From Pirellula staleyi DSM 6068 (GTDB lineage Bacteria > Planctomycetota > Planctomycetia > Pirellulales > Pirellulaceae), in NCBI RefSeq assembly GCF_000025185.1, contig NC_013720.1:5394001-5458000 (forward strand): a DNA stretch of 64,000 nt. The letters run 5' to 3'. The translations under genes were made by a program, and so were the position numbers. Numbering within the stretch: position 1 is the first letter of the stretch; every line of letters starts with the position of its first letter. This document shows, in pieces, positions 9,089-19,699 of this stretch. The notes below the pieces were generated by a model. The model worked only from the letters and a program-made list of their open reading frames with translations, was not told where the DNA came from and ran no database searches.

Positions 9089-9607
9089 ATGCAACGTCCC
9101 TTCCTCCAGCGAGTCAGCCAGTCCACGGCCAGCGGTTCGCCTTATCGCGCCGCCCGGCTGCTGGCGATGTGGGGCGCCGCAATGTGGAGCGCAGTGATGC
9201 TCGCCGGTTGCAGCGATGGGGGGCTGCAAGGCCCTCACGCTTGCGTTCCGGTCACGGGCAAGGTGATGTACGCCGCTCATCCAGCCGCTGGTGCCCAGGT
9301 GTCACTTGTTCCCGAAGTCGCCTCTCCGGCGGATTGGCCCCTGGGCTATCCGCGCGGGACCGTTGCCGACGATGGCTCGCTCGTCATCAGCACCTTCAAG
9401 CCGGGGGATGGTGCCCCGATTGGTGCCTACAAGATTGCCGTTTATTGGCCCGCCACACCGATTGCCGCGCAGAGCGATCGCGAAGAGGACCTCGAGCCTC
9501 TCGACCGCTTGTACGGAAAGTTTAGCACCCCTGCGACTAGTCCACTGCGAGCTGTCATCGAACCCAGCTCCACTGAACTATCCCCGATCGATCTCAGCTT
9601 GCCATAG
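9089..9607 (+). CDS. Lipoprotein, carboxypeptidase-regulatory-like
   Basis: A 172-aa predicted lipoprotein: after a basic N-region and hydrophobic core (about residues 21-37) comes the lipobox LAGC, giving a lipid-anchored cysteine at about residue 38. The mature part begins VPVTGKVMYAAHPAAGAQVSLVP and later YKIAVYWP, typical of small transthyretin-like/carboxypeptidase-regulatory beta-sandwich lipoproteins of planctomycetes. It sits 55 bases upstream of a DUF1559 gene on the same strand, the same pairing as at 37.8-39.4 kb though in the opposite order. Function unknown. Confidence 0.82.
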   Translation: MQRPFLQRVSQSTASGSPYRAARLLAMWGAAMWSAVMLAGCSDGGLQGPHACVPVTGKVMYAAHPAAGAQVSLVPEVASPADWPLGYPRGTVADDGSLVISTFKPGDGAPIGAYKIAVYWPATPIAAQSDREEDLEPLDRLYGKFSTPATSPLRAVIEPSSTELSPIDLSLP

Positions 9608-9662
9608 TGGCATGTCACCGAATTCTTGTTTGCTGTCCTGCGATTTCCGAAGAGCGAATGCC

Positions 9663-10706
9663 ATGAGCCGACAGATCATCCTTTTCCCCTCGCGTCAAAC
9701 GGAGCGCCGCTCTGGCTTCACACTCGTCGAACTGTTGGTAGTGATCGCGATCATCGGTGTGCTTGTCGCGCTCCTTCTGCCCGCCGTACAAGCTGCCCGC
9801 GAAGCAGCTCGGCGCATGTCGTGCACCAACAACATGAAACAGTTCGGGCTGGCGCTCCACAACTTCCACGACACCATGCTGGTGCTGCCACCTGCTGCGG
9901 TTCTGCCCCCCAACATCGCCAACATGACGAGCGAGTCGCACACCAAGTTCAACATTCCCCTGAACGTGGAGCATGGCTGGGGCGTTTTCGTGCTCCCGTT
10001 CATGGAAGAGAAGAATCTCTCGGACCGATATCTGTGGAATGAAGATTGGCGATCGACTGGCAATGAACCGGTGCGAAGTGCCTACGTGAAGACCTTCATT
10101 TGCCCCTCTTCGCCCGAACAGAAGCGGATGAACAACTACGCGCCCAAAAACATCACCAACTCGGCCTGCGGCGATTATGCCGTGCTGAATGAAGTGGGAA
10201 GTCTCACGTATCTGAAGAACAATGGACTGATCGACAACGAGTCGGCTGCGAGTCCACTCGGGATCATGCGCCCCAATGGAGACTTTGTTACCCCCACCAG
10301 CACGTCGGCCATCGAACGCAACAATTCACGCGTAAATCTTTGCAATTTCGCGATGATTACCGATGGTTTGTCGAACACCAGTCTGCTGATGGAATCGGCC
10401 GGGCGACCAATTCGCTGGACCCTCGGCAAACCGAATTACGATCCGACTTCGAGCGTCGAAGGGGCAGGGTGGGCCGATCCTGAAAACGAATTCAACCTGG
10501 CAGGCTGCGATCCGGCCACAGGTTTTGCGCCAGGACCGATCGCCGTGAACTGCACCAACGGTGGCGAGATTTATGCTTTCCATCCAGCCGGCGCAAACGT
10601 GCTGCTGGCCGATGGCTCGGTCCGCTTCATGAGCAAGAACGTGGCGCTGCGTATCGTCGCTCGCATGGTCACGCGCTCGGCTGGTGAAGTGAACGCCGAC
10701 TTCTAA
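9663..10706 (+). CDS. DUF1559 pseudopilin-type protein
   Basis: A 347-aa protein with a type IV pilin-like N-terminal methylation signal, [21 protein letters not shown], preceded by a short basic leader, so it should be cleaved and methylated by a prepilin peptidase. Then come the planctomycete-typical [11 protein letters not shown], the DUF1559 body and a C-terminal FHPAGANVLLADGSVRF segment (H-x9-DG motif). The family is strongly expanded in planctomycetes and its role (surface fibres or protein sorting) is unsettled. ATG 9663 places the methylation motif at the usual distance; the open frame extends upstream inside the lipoprotein gene and is ignored. It converges on glnD with a 10-base gap. 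Confidence 0.93.
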   Translation: MSRQIILFPSRQTERRSGFTLVELLVVIAIIGVLVALLLPAVQAAREAARRMSCTNNMKQFGLALHNFHDTMLVLPPAAVLPPNIANMTSESHTKFNIPLNVEHGWGVFVLPFMEEKNLSDRYLWNEDWRSTGNEPVRSAYVKTFICPSSPEQKRMNNYAPKNITNSACGDYAVLNEVGSLTYLKNNGLIDNESAASPLGIMRPNGDFVTPTSTSAIERNNSRVNLCNFAMITDGLSNTSLLMESAGRPIRWTLGKPNYDPTSSVEGAGWADPENEFNLAGCDPATGFAPGPIAVNCTNGGEIYAFHPAGANVLLADGSVRFMSKNVALRIVARMVTRSAGEVNADF

Positions 10707-10716
10707 AGCGGCAAGT

Positions 10717-13374
10717 TCACGCTGCTGGCATCGACTCGATCGCGGCGAGCAACTTCGCGCGGATTTCTTCGAGCCGCTTTTCGTCGACGATCTTTGCCCC
10801 GCCGAGCGTGGTGACATAAAAAACGTCGACCACCTGATCGAGATGGGTGCCGATCTTCGCGATGCTCACCGACAACTCGAGTTCGAAGAGCGCGCGGGTG
10901 ATGGTGTAAAGCAGACCCATGCGGTCGTAGGCAAACACGGCAACGATGGTGAACCGCTCGGCAGTGTTGTTGTCGAACGAAACGCGCGTCGGTAGATGCT
11001 GAGCGCGCGAATCAGTCGCTTGCGAACGGTCTTGCCAGGTTCGACGAAATGTCGGCTCCCCTTGGCTCGCGGTCGTGAGTGCTTGCTCGAGTGCGCGGCA
11101 CACCTCTTGGCGACGATTCTCGGGTGGCGCTCCGCTGTAATCGCGGTCCTGCACATAAAACCGGTCGAGCACCAAACCATCGGCAAGCGTGTTGATCTCG
11201 GCCGAGAGAATCTGCTGACGCTGGCTGCTGAGTGCGCCGGTGAGCTTATGAAAAATGCCGGGAGTAATCTGGTCGTACGTCCCGACGGCATACTCGACCA
11301 CATTGCGCTCGGCCTGATATTTCGACCACGCCACCGCATCGCTCGGCGAGAGCTTGCGCAATCGCTCGAGCTGCGAAACCACTTCAGCCGCATTCCCTGC
11401 GTAGAGCGAACTCGAGGGCAACACTTCAATCTGTTTTTTCAGCCAAGCGCGATCGGAAAAATTCGCGGTCGCAGCCAGCAGTTCGTCCATGCGTGCGCGC
11501 CGGCGCGCGGTCATGGCGGTTGCCGGAGATTCACTCGACAGCAATCGCAGCGTGTGATGATACAGATCGGTGAGCAGCTCTTTCTTCCAATCGTTCAGCA
11601 CTCCGGGCCCCACCGCCGCGAGATCGGCGAGCGTGAGTACGTAGAGCATTTGCAGCAGCTCGGGAGAGCCGACTTCGACGGCGAATTGCACCACCACTTC
11701 ATCGTCGCTGATGTCGTGCTGCTGCGCCAGATGCGACATGCGTAGGTGCTTGTGCACGAGCAGCATCGTCGCTTCGGTCTCGTCTTTCGAGAGTCCCAAG
11801 CGATGCCCGGTTTGTTCGGCGAGACGGCGTCCCACTTCGCTGTGATCTTCGACATAGCCTTTGCCAAGATCGTGCAGCAGCATTGCGAGATGGAGCACCC
11901 GTTTTTGTTTGATTCCGCGATACACCTCGCCTGGCACCCCCCGATCATCTTTCAGCTTGGTGAGGTACTCGACCGCGCGCAGCGTATGCTCGTCGACGGT
12001 GTAGCGATGATAGGCGTTGAACTGCAGCAGCGAACGTGTGTGCGAAACAGCGGGGATGATTTGCTCGAGGACGCGGAGTTCGTGCAAGCGGCGGAGCAGT
12101 TCGCCGAGTCGCGCGGGCTGCGACAGGAGCGAGAGAAAGAGCTTCGAGATATCTTCGCGCAGTGGTTCGCTCGGATCGGCCGGAGGCATTTGCGAAACCG
12201 CTTCGCGAATGGTGCGCCAGGTGCCATGATCGATCCGCTTGTTGTAGAGGTTCGCAAGATCGACGAGCCGCAGCACTTCGCCCAGGTCGCGGCGCATTTT
12301 CGCGAGCCCTTGCTTGGTGCATTTGATGGTTCGTGGTCCGACGCGAAAATCCCCTTCGAACTGATGCGTGAGGAGCGGTTCGAGCAGCCACCACAAAGGA
12401 AACTGCGGGCGGCAGAGCTCTGCGAAACTGTTGACGATTTCGCGCACGTTGCTGGTGTGCTGAAAATACTCGCGCATGAACTGCTCGACCGGAAGCAGTC
12501 CCTCTTGCGGAGGTCGATTCTGCAATTCAGCCAGTCGCAGCTGCTCGGTTTTGTCGAGCAAATCGGCCGCTTTTCCCTGAGAAAAATGGAGATCGTTACG
12601 CAGCCAGAGCAGGAAGTCGCGCGCGGCGCGTAGTTTTTTGAGATCGTCCTTGAGCAGGTGGCCCGCTTGCTCGAGCAACTTGGGTTCGCTCTCGCCGAAG
12701 CGGCAGAAGCCGAGCCAGCGGACGAGCTGAATGTCGCGCAGTCCACCGCGCGAGCGCTTGACGTTGGGCTCGAGCAGGAAGACCGTTTCGCCAAACTCGG
12801 TTCGCTCTTCGCGACGTGCGTTTTCGATTCCGGGGAGGAGTTTTTTCCAGCGACGTTTGACGTACCAACGAAACTGATTATCAAACCGCTCGAAGAGTTC
12901 GGCGTTCCCCGCAATGCAGCGACTCTCGCTCAGCGAAGTGAGGACAGTGGTGTCTTGCATTGCCATCGAGATGGCCTGCGACACCGTGCGAGCGCTGAAA
13001 CCGACATCGAGACCAAGATCGTAGAGATGCTGCGAGAATTGGCGAATGATCGGGAGCGCCGCCTCTTCGCTGCGAATCGAGTGCAGCAGCATGACGTCGA
13101 CATCGCTGTAGGGCGCCATCTCGCGACGACCAAATCCGCTATGCGCGACGACGCAAAAATGTTGCTTGATTTTCTCGCGCTGATCTTCCGGGGCGTCGGC
13201 AATCACTGCGTTGAATAGCTCGACCACCATCCCTTCGAGCAGGTCGGTGAAGTGAGCGCACACTTGCACGCCAGGCGTTCCGCTGTTGTGCTGCTTACGT
13301 AGCTTCTCGCGCCCTTTGGCAAGTTTCTCGCGAGCTTCGACAACGGCGGGATGAATGCGGAGCGTGGTGGGCAT
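10717..13374 (-). CDS. glnD: Protein-PII uridylyltransferase / uridylyl-removing enzyme
   Basis: Senses glutamine and adds or removes UMP on P-II, thereby setting nitrogen assimilation. The 885-aa protein has the nucleotidyltransferase motif SGFGRREMAPYSDVDVML (about residues 95-112), a helical linker, an HD domain with LAMLLHDLGKG (about 500) and two C-terminal ACT regions; the last one includes VFAYDRMGLLYTITRALFEL. Length matches the family. ATG 13374 (MPTTLRI) is preferred over the TTG at 13425. The P-II gene lies about 295 bases upstream on the same strand and amtB beyond it, so sensor, signal protein and transporter are clustered. Confidence 0.95.
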   Translation of the reverse strand: MPTTLRIHPAVVEAREKLAKGREKLRKQHNSGTPGVQVCAHFTDLLEGMVVELFNAVIADAPEDQREKIKQHFCVVAHSGFGRREMAPYSDVDVMLLHSIRSEEAALPIIRQFSQHLYDLGLDVGFSARTVSQAISMAMQDTTVLTSLSESRCIAGNAELFERFDNQFRWYVKRRWKKLLPGIENARREERTEFGETVFLLEPNVKRSRGGLRDIQLVRWLGFCRFGESEPKLLEQAGHLLKDDLKKLRAARDFLLWLRNDLHFSQGKAADLLDKTEQLRLAELQNRPPQEGLLPVEQFMREYFQHTSNVREIVNSFAELCRPQFPLWWLLEPLLTHQFEGDFRVGPRTIKCTKQGLAKMRRDLGEVLRLVDLANLYNKRIDHGTWRTIREAVSQMPPADPSEPLREDISKLFLSLLSQPARLGELLRRLHELRVLEQIIPAVSHTRSLLQFNAYHRYTVDEHTLRAVEYLTKLKDDRGVPGEVYRGIKQKRVLHLAMLLHDLGKGYVEDHSEVGRRLAEQTGHRLGLSKDETEATMLLVHKHLRMSHLAQQHDISDDEVVVQFAVEVGSPELLQMLYVLTLADLAAVGPGVLNDWKKELLTDLYHHTLRLLSSESPATAMTARRRARMDELLAATANFSDRAWLKKQIEVLPSSSLYAGNAAEVVSQLERLRKLSPSDAVAWSKYQAERNVVEYAVGTYDQITPGIFHKLTGALSSQRQQILSAEINTLADGLVLDRFYVQDRDYSGAPPENRRQEVCRALEQALTTASQGEPTFRRTWQDRSQATDSRAQHLPTRVSFDNNTAERFTIVAVFAYDRMGLLYTITRALFELELSVSIAKIGTHLDQVVDVFYVTTLGGAKIVDEKRLEEIRAKLLAAIESMPAA

Positions 13375-13668
13375 GATCGGCAACTGGTTGCTGGGCGGCA
13401 AGCAAAGAAGGGAGGCCGCTCGCAATTCGGAAGTTCGATCGGCGGCTGGTACGAAAGTGCGATGGTTGCGCGATCAGCCTGTGACCACTCGATCATCGCC
13501 AACAAGTGCCGCAGCAGAAGGAGCAGCAGCACGGAGAGATTGCTTACGCGTCGCCAGGAGACCAATCGCCGCTGGGTTCTACTTCACCAAGCCGCCTGCC
13601 CGGAAGAGATCCCCAGCTTCGTACGTTTTGTTGGGTTCGTCGTACGTGCGGGTGGTTCGCCTTCAGGA

Positions 13669-14697
<1,029 letters not shown>

Positions 14698-16179
14698 CTA
14701 CAGGAAGATGTAGCCTTCTTCGCCATGCTGGCTGAGGTCGAGACCTTGCAGTTCTTCGTCGCGACGGACACGCAGCCCCATCGTTAGGTCGAGCACTTTC
14801 AGCAGCACGAAGGTCACAATCGCCGAAACCACCCAGGTGACGAGGGTGGCGACAATCTGACCCACCAGCACCCGCGTTTCGCCATCGACCAGGCCGAGGG
14901 GCTTGCCGTTGCTGATGAGGGCGGTGTCGGCCACGTTGACCGTTGCGAACACGCCGGTCAGGATCGCGCCGAGCGTTCCACCCACGCCGTGAACCCCGAA
15001 GGCGTCGAGCGAGTCGTCGTAGCCAAAGGTGTGCTTCAGCTTGGTGCAAGCGAGGAAGCAGACAATGCCAGCGATGAAGCCCATCGCGAGGGCCGCCATC
15101 GGGCCAACAAAGCCAGCCGCTGGTGTAATGCAGACGAGTCCCGCCACTGCGCCCGAGCAAGCACCGAGCACGCTGGGCTTGCCACGCAGTACCCATTCCA
15201 TCAAGGCCCAGCTGAGCGTTCCGGCAGCAGCCGAGAAGTGCGTCACGGCAAACGCCGACGAAGTGAGGCCATCGCTGGCCAGTTCGCTACCGGCGTTGAA
15301 GCCGAACCATCCCACCCACAGCATCGCAGCGCCGAGCGTGGTGTAGGTGAGGTTGTGGGGAGGCATCGGATCACTGCCGTAGCCCAAGCGTTTGCCAATC
15401 ACCAGCGCACAAACAAGCGCCGAGACACCCGAGCTGATATGCACCACGGTGCCACCTGCAAAGTCGAGTGCGCCACCCATTAAGCCGGGCCCTGCCATCC
15501 AACCTTTGCCATCATCGTTGGGCTTGAGGAAGGCGAGCAAACCACCATCCCACACCATGTGGCATAGCGGGCAGTAGAGAATCGTGCCCCACAAAATCGA
15601 GAAGACCACCATCGTGCTGAACTTCATTCGTTCGGCAAAGGCACCGCAGATGAGGGCCGGGGTGATGATGAAAAACATCCCCTGGAAAAGCATGTGCGTC
15701 AGACGTGGAATCGCACCTTCCATCGGAGTTTCGACTTCGCCGGTTTCGGCATTGAAAGTCCGCTCGACGTTGCGCATCAGCACGTAGTCGAAGTTGCCGA
15801 TGTACGGGTTGTAGCCCTCTTCGCCGAGCGTTCCGCCGAACGAGAGCGAGTAGCCATAGAGAGCCCAAATCACCGTCATCAGCCCCATCAGGAAGATGCA
15901 TTGCATCATCACACCGAGGACATTCTTCTTACGGACCAAGCCGCTGTAGAACATCGCCAGCCCTGGTGCTGTCATAAAGAGCACGAGTGCTGCAGAAGTG
16001 AGCATCCAGGCGTTATGTCCGGCGAGCGCTGCACTCGACGCAGCACCTTCCACCGCCGTAACACGCTCCTCGATCGACGGCGGTGCCGACGATCCTTCTT
16101 GAGCCCATCCCACCGTTGCGCAGCCGAGCAGCAGCAGTGCGAGCCAACTACATTTCACCACCGATAGAGTACTAGACAT
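14698..16179 (-). CDS. amtB: Ammonium transporter
   Basis: Amt/Rh-family inner-membrane channel for NH3/NH4+. The 493-aa protein has a cleavable signal-like N-terminus (to WAQ, about residue 27) and the family's eleven TM core starting at WMLTSAALVLFMTAPGLAMFY. AMFYSGLVRKKN, the WGTILYCPLCHMVWDGG segment with the first pore histidine, TVVHISSGVSALV, and DAFGVHGVGGTLGAI with the second pore histidine are all present. ATG 16179 follows AAGG at about 7 bases and is preferred to the TTG at 16197. It lies upstream of P-II and glnD; P-II would gate this channel. Confidence 0.96.
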   Translation of the reverse strand: MSSTLSVVKCSWLALLLLGCATVGWAQEGSSAPPSIEERVTAVEGAASSAALAGHNAWMLTSAALVLFMTAPGLAMFYSGLVRKKNVLGVMMQCIFLMGLMTVIWALYGYSLSFGGTLGEEGYNPYIGNFDYVLMRNVERTFNAETGEVETPMEGAIPRLTHMLFQGMFFIITPALICGAFAERMKFSTMVVFSILWGTILYCPLCHMVWDGGLLAFLKPNDDGKGWMAGPGLMGGALDFAGGTVVHISSGVSALVCALVIGKRLGYGSDPMPPHNLTYTTLGAAMLWVGWFGFNAGSELASDGLTSSAFAVTHFSAAAGTLSWALMEWVLRGKPSVLGACSGAVAGLVCITPAAGFVGPMAALAMGFIAGIVCFLACTKLKHTFGYDDSLDAFGVHGVGGTLGAILTGVFATVNVADTALISNGKPLGLVDGETRVLVGQIVATLVTWVVSAIVTFVLLKVLDLTMGLRVRRDEELQGLDLSQHGEEGYIFL

Positions 16180-16494
16180 GAAAACGCCTTGAGCCAAAGA
16201 AGCCCGCGTCGAAACGCAATTTCTCGCGTCGAGCGCAAGCCAACAACGAACGAGACCTCGAGCCGCCTAGGTGGCCGCCTCGCCACACTCGATGTCTACT
16301 GAGCTGCGTCCGTCTGGCCATCGAAACGATACGATTGTTCGATGGTTGCCTGGTTCCAGACGAGCCAACTCTTGGGCAGATGTTGCGAAACAGACTACAA
16401 ACCACATGCCGGAAGAGCAAGTGACTCGGCGGGCTTACGGCTTTGTAATTCTGAAAAACTGGCCCAGCTTCGATTCGCTAGAGAGCTGCTGAAG
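16180..16494. other. 315-base amtB upstream region
   Basis: No gene supported. It should carry the amtB promoter, since the upstream adenosyltransferase gene is functionally unrelated, but I see no confident GG-N10-GC (sigma-54) or -10/-35 pair. Confidence 0.35.
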
Positions 16495-17043
16495 CTAACG
16501 ATGCTGCCACGGCACATCGGCCACACTGGCGGAATAATTCGCATAGCGGGCGGCGACAAACAGATAGTCGCTCAATCGATTGAGGTAGCGAATGATCCAA
16601 GGGGAAATCTCCACCTGCTCCGCCGCCCCCAGATGCACCACCCAGCGCTCCGCCCGTCGACAAACGCCCCGGGCCACGTGCAAGGTCGCCGCCGCTTTCG
16701 TGCCACCTGGCAAAATGAAATTTCGGAGCGGCTGAAGGGGCTCTTCCAGGGCATCGATCGCCAGTTCGAGCTGCGTCACATCGGCGTCGCCCACCAAGGG
16801 CATATTTAGCTTTTGAGGCTCCGGCGTAGCTAGTTCCGCCCCCACCGAAAACAGGTCGGCTTGCACTTGTTCCAGCACATGCTCGATCAGCGGCGGCAGC
16901 GTTTCACACCGCGCAAGACCCAAAAACGCATTTAGCTCGTCGACCGTGCCGTAGGCCTCGATGCGTGCATTATCTTTGCGGACCCGAGGGCCACCAAAGA
17001 GCCCCGTTTCGCCTTCGTCACCCGTGCGGGTATAGATTTTCAT
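16495..17043 (-). CDS. Cob(I)alamin adenosyltransferase, PduO type
   Basis: Transfers adenosyl from ATP to cob(I)alamin to make coenzyme B12. The 182-aa protein begins MKIYTRTGDEGETGLFGG, the PduO-type N-terminal signature that binds ATP; the later VARGVCRRAERWVV region contributes the arginines and glutamate of the active site, followed by RYLNRLSDYLFVAARY. ATG 17043 is preceded by GGAGTGGA. It lies upstream of amtB but with a 315-base gap, so it is probably a separate unit. A CbiX chelatase for corrin synthesis is encoded at 43.4 kb. Confidence 0.94.
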   Translation of the reverse strand: MKIYTRTGDEGETGLFGGPRVRKDNARIEAYGTVDELNAFLGLARCETLPPLIEHVLEQVQADLFSVGAELATPEPQKLNMPLVGDADVTQLELAIDALEEPLQPLRNFILPGGTKAAATLHVARGVCRRAERWVVHLGAAEQVEISPWIIRYLNRLSDYLFVAARYANYSASVADVPWQHR

Positions 17044-17234
17044 TCCACTCCACCGTGGCACATAATGTGCCTAGCCGACTCGCCTGAACCACTCGAACGT
17101 CCCGTATAATACCGGGGAGTCGAGTCCCTCTCGATGCCCCGTCCAGGGCCGCATGCTTGCGTCGTGCAACCTGGCCCACCTCATCCACTCCCTCACCACC
17201 ACACTTCCTATCCACTTTCGTGAAGGATCTGCTG

Positions 17235-18317
17235 ATGAAAAATCGCCTACTTTCCTTGGTAACCCTCCTGGTCGGCCTGACCAGCGTCCATACGTCGGTC
17301 GTGGCGCAGCCTCCCGGAGTGGCGAGCAGCGGTCCTTCGATCGAGGCCAAAACACTCGGCAATATCAAGCAGCTGACCAGCGGGTTCGTGAAAGCGGGGG
17401 AAGGCTATTTCTCCCCCGATGGCAAGCAAATCGTCTATCAAGCTCAGCCGCTCGACTACCCGTTCTATCAAATCTTCCGGCAGTCGCTCGACGGTGGCCG
17501 CCCTTTGCAAATCAGCACCGGCCGGGGTCGCACCACCTGCAGCTATTTTTCGATCGACGGAACGAAGATCCTGTTCGCTTCGAGCCACCTCGATCCGGCC
17601 ATCGACGCCACCGAAGCGGCCGAGCGTAAGCAGCAGGAAGAAGACAAGAAGTCGGGGGTTCGTCGCCGCTACAAATGGGATTTCGATCCTTACACCGAGA
17701 TGTTCGAGGCTGATCTCGACGGGAAGATTTTGAAGCAGCTGACCAATGAGAAGGGGTACGACGCGGAAGGGGCCTACTCGAAGGATGGCAAACTGATCGC
17801 CTTTTGCAGCGACCGCGATGGGGATGCCGACCTCTATGTGATGAACAGCGACGGCACCGGCGTTCGCCAACTCACCAATGCCCCTGGCTACGATGGTGGT
17901 CCGTTCATTTCGCCCGATGGAAAGTGGGTGGTGTTCCGTAGCGATCGGAAAGAAAAAGATATGCTGCAGCTGTTTGTAATCGGCATCGATGGCAAAAATG
18001 AAACTCAGCTGACCGACACCAACGGTGTGAACTGGGGGCCATATTGGCACCCGAGCGAGCCGATCATCATTTGGTCGGGGGCAGACCATAGCGACCCAAC
18101 GGCACGTCCGAACTACGACCTGTGGGCTGCTCGCTACGAAATCGCCAGCGATGGGAAGTTCAAACTCGGCACCACGCAGCGCGTCACCGACTTCGCCGGG
18201 GCAGATGTTCTGCCGGTCTTCTCCCCTGACGGAAAAAAACTGATGTGGACCAGCACCCGCAGCGACGATCATAGCAGTCAGCTTTTCCTGGCCGACTTTC
18301 TCCTCGAGGTGAAATAG
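17235..18317 (+). CDS. Periplasmic PD40/TolB-like beta-propeller protein
   Basis: A 360-aa exported protein with an N-terminal signal peptide (MKNRLLSLVTLLVG..., cleavage near VVAQ) and several WD40-like PD40 blades, for example GYFSPDGKQIVYQA, GAYSKDGKLIAFCSDRDGDADLYVMN, PFISPDGKWVVFRSDRK and PVFSPDGKKLMWTSTRSD. This is the TolB/DPP-IV type propeller; no peptidase domain follows, so it is probably a binding or scaffold protein. ATG 17235 has AAGGA eight bases upstream; the longer open frame is not used. Function unknown beyond the fold. Confidence 0.87.
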   Translation: MKNRLLSLVTLLVGLTSVHTSVVAQPPGVASSGPSIEAKTLGNIKQLTSGFVKAGEGYFSPDGKQIVYQAQPLDYPFYQIFRQSLDGGRPLQISTGRGRTTCSYFSIDGTKILFASSHLDPAIDATEAAERKQQEEDKKSGVRRRYKWDFDPYTEMFEADLDGKILKQLTNEKGYDAEGAYSKDGKLIAFCSDRDGDADLYVMNSDGTGVRQLTNAPGYDGGPFISPDGKWVVFRSDRKEKDMLQLFVIGIDGKNETQLTDTNGVNWGPYWHPSEPIIIWSGADHSDPTARPNYDLWAARYEIASDGKFKLGTTQRVTDFAGADVLPVFSPDGKKLMWTSTRSDDHSSQLFLADFLLEVK

Positions 18318-18395
18318 CCTGCGCAAGCTGCCGTAGCAGTTGGCACCCCTGCGAGTGCCTTTGATTTCGCGTGCAATTCATGGAAGAATTTGGAT

Positions 18396-18839
18396 ATGGC
18401 CAAGCATCCCATAGCACGCTCGTGTGGCGTTCTCGTCCTCCGCGATAAGTTGAGCCAGAAGAAGAAAACCGTCGCGCGCGAGTTTCTGCTAATGCGCCAC
18501 AAAGATCGCTGGGATCTTCCCAAAGGGCATGTCGACCTGGGAGAGACCGACCACGACTGTGCGATGCGCGAACTTTGGGAAGAGACCGGAATAGAGCGCG
18601 ACGATATCGCTATCGATCCCACGTTTCGCTGGGAAACTCGCTACGACGTGAAGTGGGATGGCAAGCCGGTCGAGAAGACCCTCGTCATCTTTTTGGGACT
18701 GCTCACGCGTGAAGTAAAAATCAAACCGACCGAGCATGCTGGCTTCGAGTGGTTTCCCTGGAACCCGCCGCATGCCGTTCAAAAGCAAACGATCGACGCG
18801 CTGCTGGCAGCAGCGGAAAAGCATCTCGCGGCGCAATAG
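18396..18839 (+). CDS. Nudix hydrolase (Ap4A hydrolase-like)
   Basis: A 147-aa Nudix enzyme that hydrolyses nucleoside diphosphates linked to another moiety. A perfect Nudix box runs GHVDLGETDHDCAMRELWEE followed by TGI (G-x5-E-x7-R-E-x2-E-E-x-G-I). The N-terminal SCGVLVLRD and LMRHKDRWDLPKGHV resemble bis(5'-nucleosyl)-tetraphosphatases, so Ap4A is a likely but unproven substrate. ATG 18396 is preferred to the TTG two codons earlier. It converges on the RING-like gene of the Ubl operon with a 29-base gap. Confidence 0.88.
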   Translation: MAKHPIARSCGVLVLRDKLSQKKKTVAREFLLMRHKDRWDLPKGHVDLGETDHDCAMRELWEETGIERDDIAIDPTFRWETRYDVKWDGKPVEKTLVIFLGLLTREVKIKPTEHAGFEWFPWNPPHAVQKQTIDALLAAAEKHLAAQ

Positions 18840-18868
18840 CCGATTGCTTTTGAAGAGTCGCTGAGAAC

Positions 18869-19699
18869 TCAGGCCGCCCCGCGACCTCCGCCCACATTGC
18901 GGCAGCGTTTTGAGCCACAGCCATAGGTGGCGCAGCTTCCAAAATAGCTCCAGCAATCGCGATGATGGCTCGTTTTGCAGGCGGTGCATTGCACGAGCGC
19001 TCCGCTCAATTCGTCGCTGCAGACAGGGCAGGCGGTTTTCACGTCGACGAGCACACGCTTCTCGGAAATGATTTCGATTCCTGAATTGCACGCACCTAGC
19101 GCGGCTTCATAGAGGTCGGCAGCGGCGTCGATAAACGCACTCACAATCTCGGCGCTGCCACTGCCACGCGGCTTGGTGATCGCCAAAAGGCCGCGCATCC
19201 AAGTCACTTCGAGATCGCGATAGCTGTACATCGAGCTCCGTTCGTGAAGTTTGTACAGCCTCACAATCTGATGCTGCACCGAAGGCGTAAGCAACTCGCG
19301 AACCGCGCGCTCGTCTTCTCCGCTGATCATAAACAGGTCGTCGAACACAAAATTACCGACCTGGATATCCTGCATCCCCATCAGCTTGCCAAGCTTTTTC
19401 ATCGCATCTTCGACTTGCAACTGACACCGAAAACGAGCTTCGGGCCACGGCAAGCGAATCACCATGTAGTCGACCTTACCGCGGCGCACGTACTCCAGTT
19501 CACCTTGGGTCGAACCGACTTGAATGGAGAGCTTGGTATTGCTGAAAAAGCCCCCGGCGTAGAGAAGCTTGCCACGATACTTGCGCACCACCTGCTGCAG
19601 GTTGGCTTGCGCTTGCTGCTGGCTCAAGGTCGCGACCACAAAAATGATAATTATGACCGCAATGAAGAGAAAAAAGCCGAAGACTGGTCCGTCGTTCAT
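18869..19699 (-). CDS. Membrane protein with C-terminal RING/PHD-like zinc finger (Ubl system, second copy)
   Basis: Last gene of the Ubl operon; candidate E3-like or adaptor protein. The 276-aa product has one N-terminal TM helix (about residues 7-25), a middle domain related to that of the preceding gene, and a cysteine/histidine-rich finger: C224-x2-C227-x10-C238-x2-C241-x4-H246-x2-C249-x6-C256-x4-C261. Eight ligands fit a binuclear treble-clef finger of C4HC3 order, as in prokaryotic RING-like families described beside E1/E2/Ubl/JAB genes and often bearing TM helices. With the TM at the N-terminus the finger probably faces the cytoplasm. ATG overlaps the stop of the preceding gene by 4 nt. 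Ligase activity is inference. Confidence 0.78.
   Translation of the reverse strand: MNDGPVFGFFLFIAVIIIIFVVATLSQQQAQANLQQVVRKYRGKLLYAGGFFSNTKLSIQVGSTQGELEYVRRGKVDYMVIRLPWPEARFRCQLQVEDAMKKLGKLMGMQDIQVGNFVFDDLFMISGEDERAVRELLTPSVQHQIVRLYKLHERSSMYSYRDLEVTWMRGLLAITKPRGSGSAEIVSAFIDAAADLYEAALGACNSGIEIISEKRVLVDVKTACPVCSDELSGALVQCTACKTSHHRDCWSYFGSCATYGCGSKRCRNVGGGRGAA

Noticed and set aside
16180-16494. Sigma-54 promoter for amtB
   Set aside because: Searched for GG-N10-GC on the leftward strand; no good match was found.
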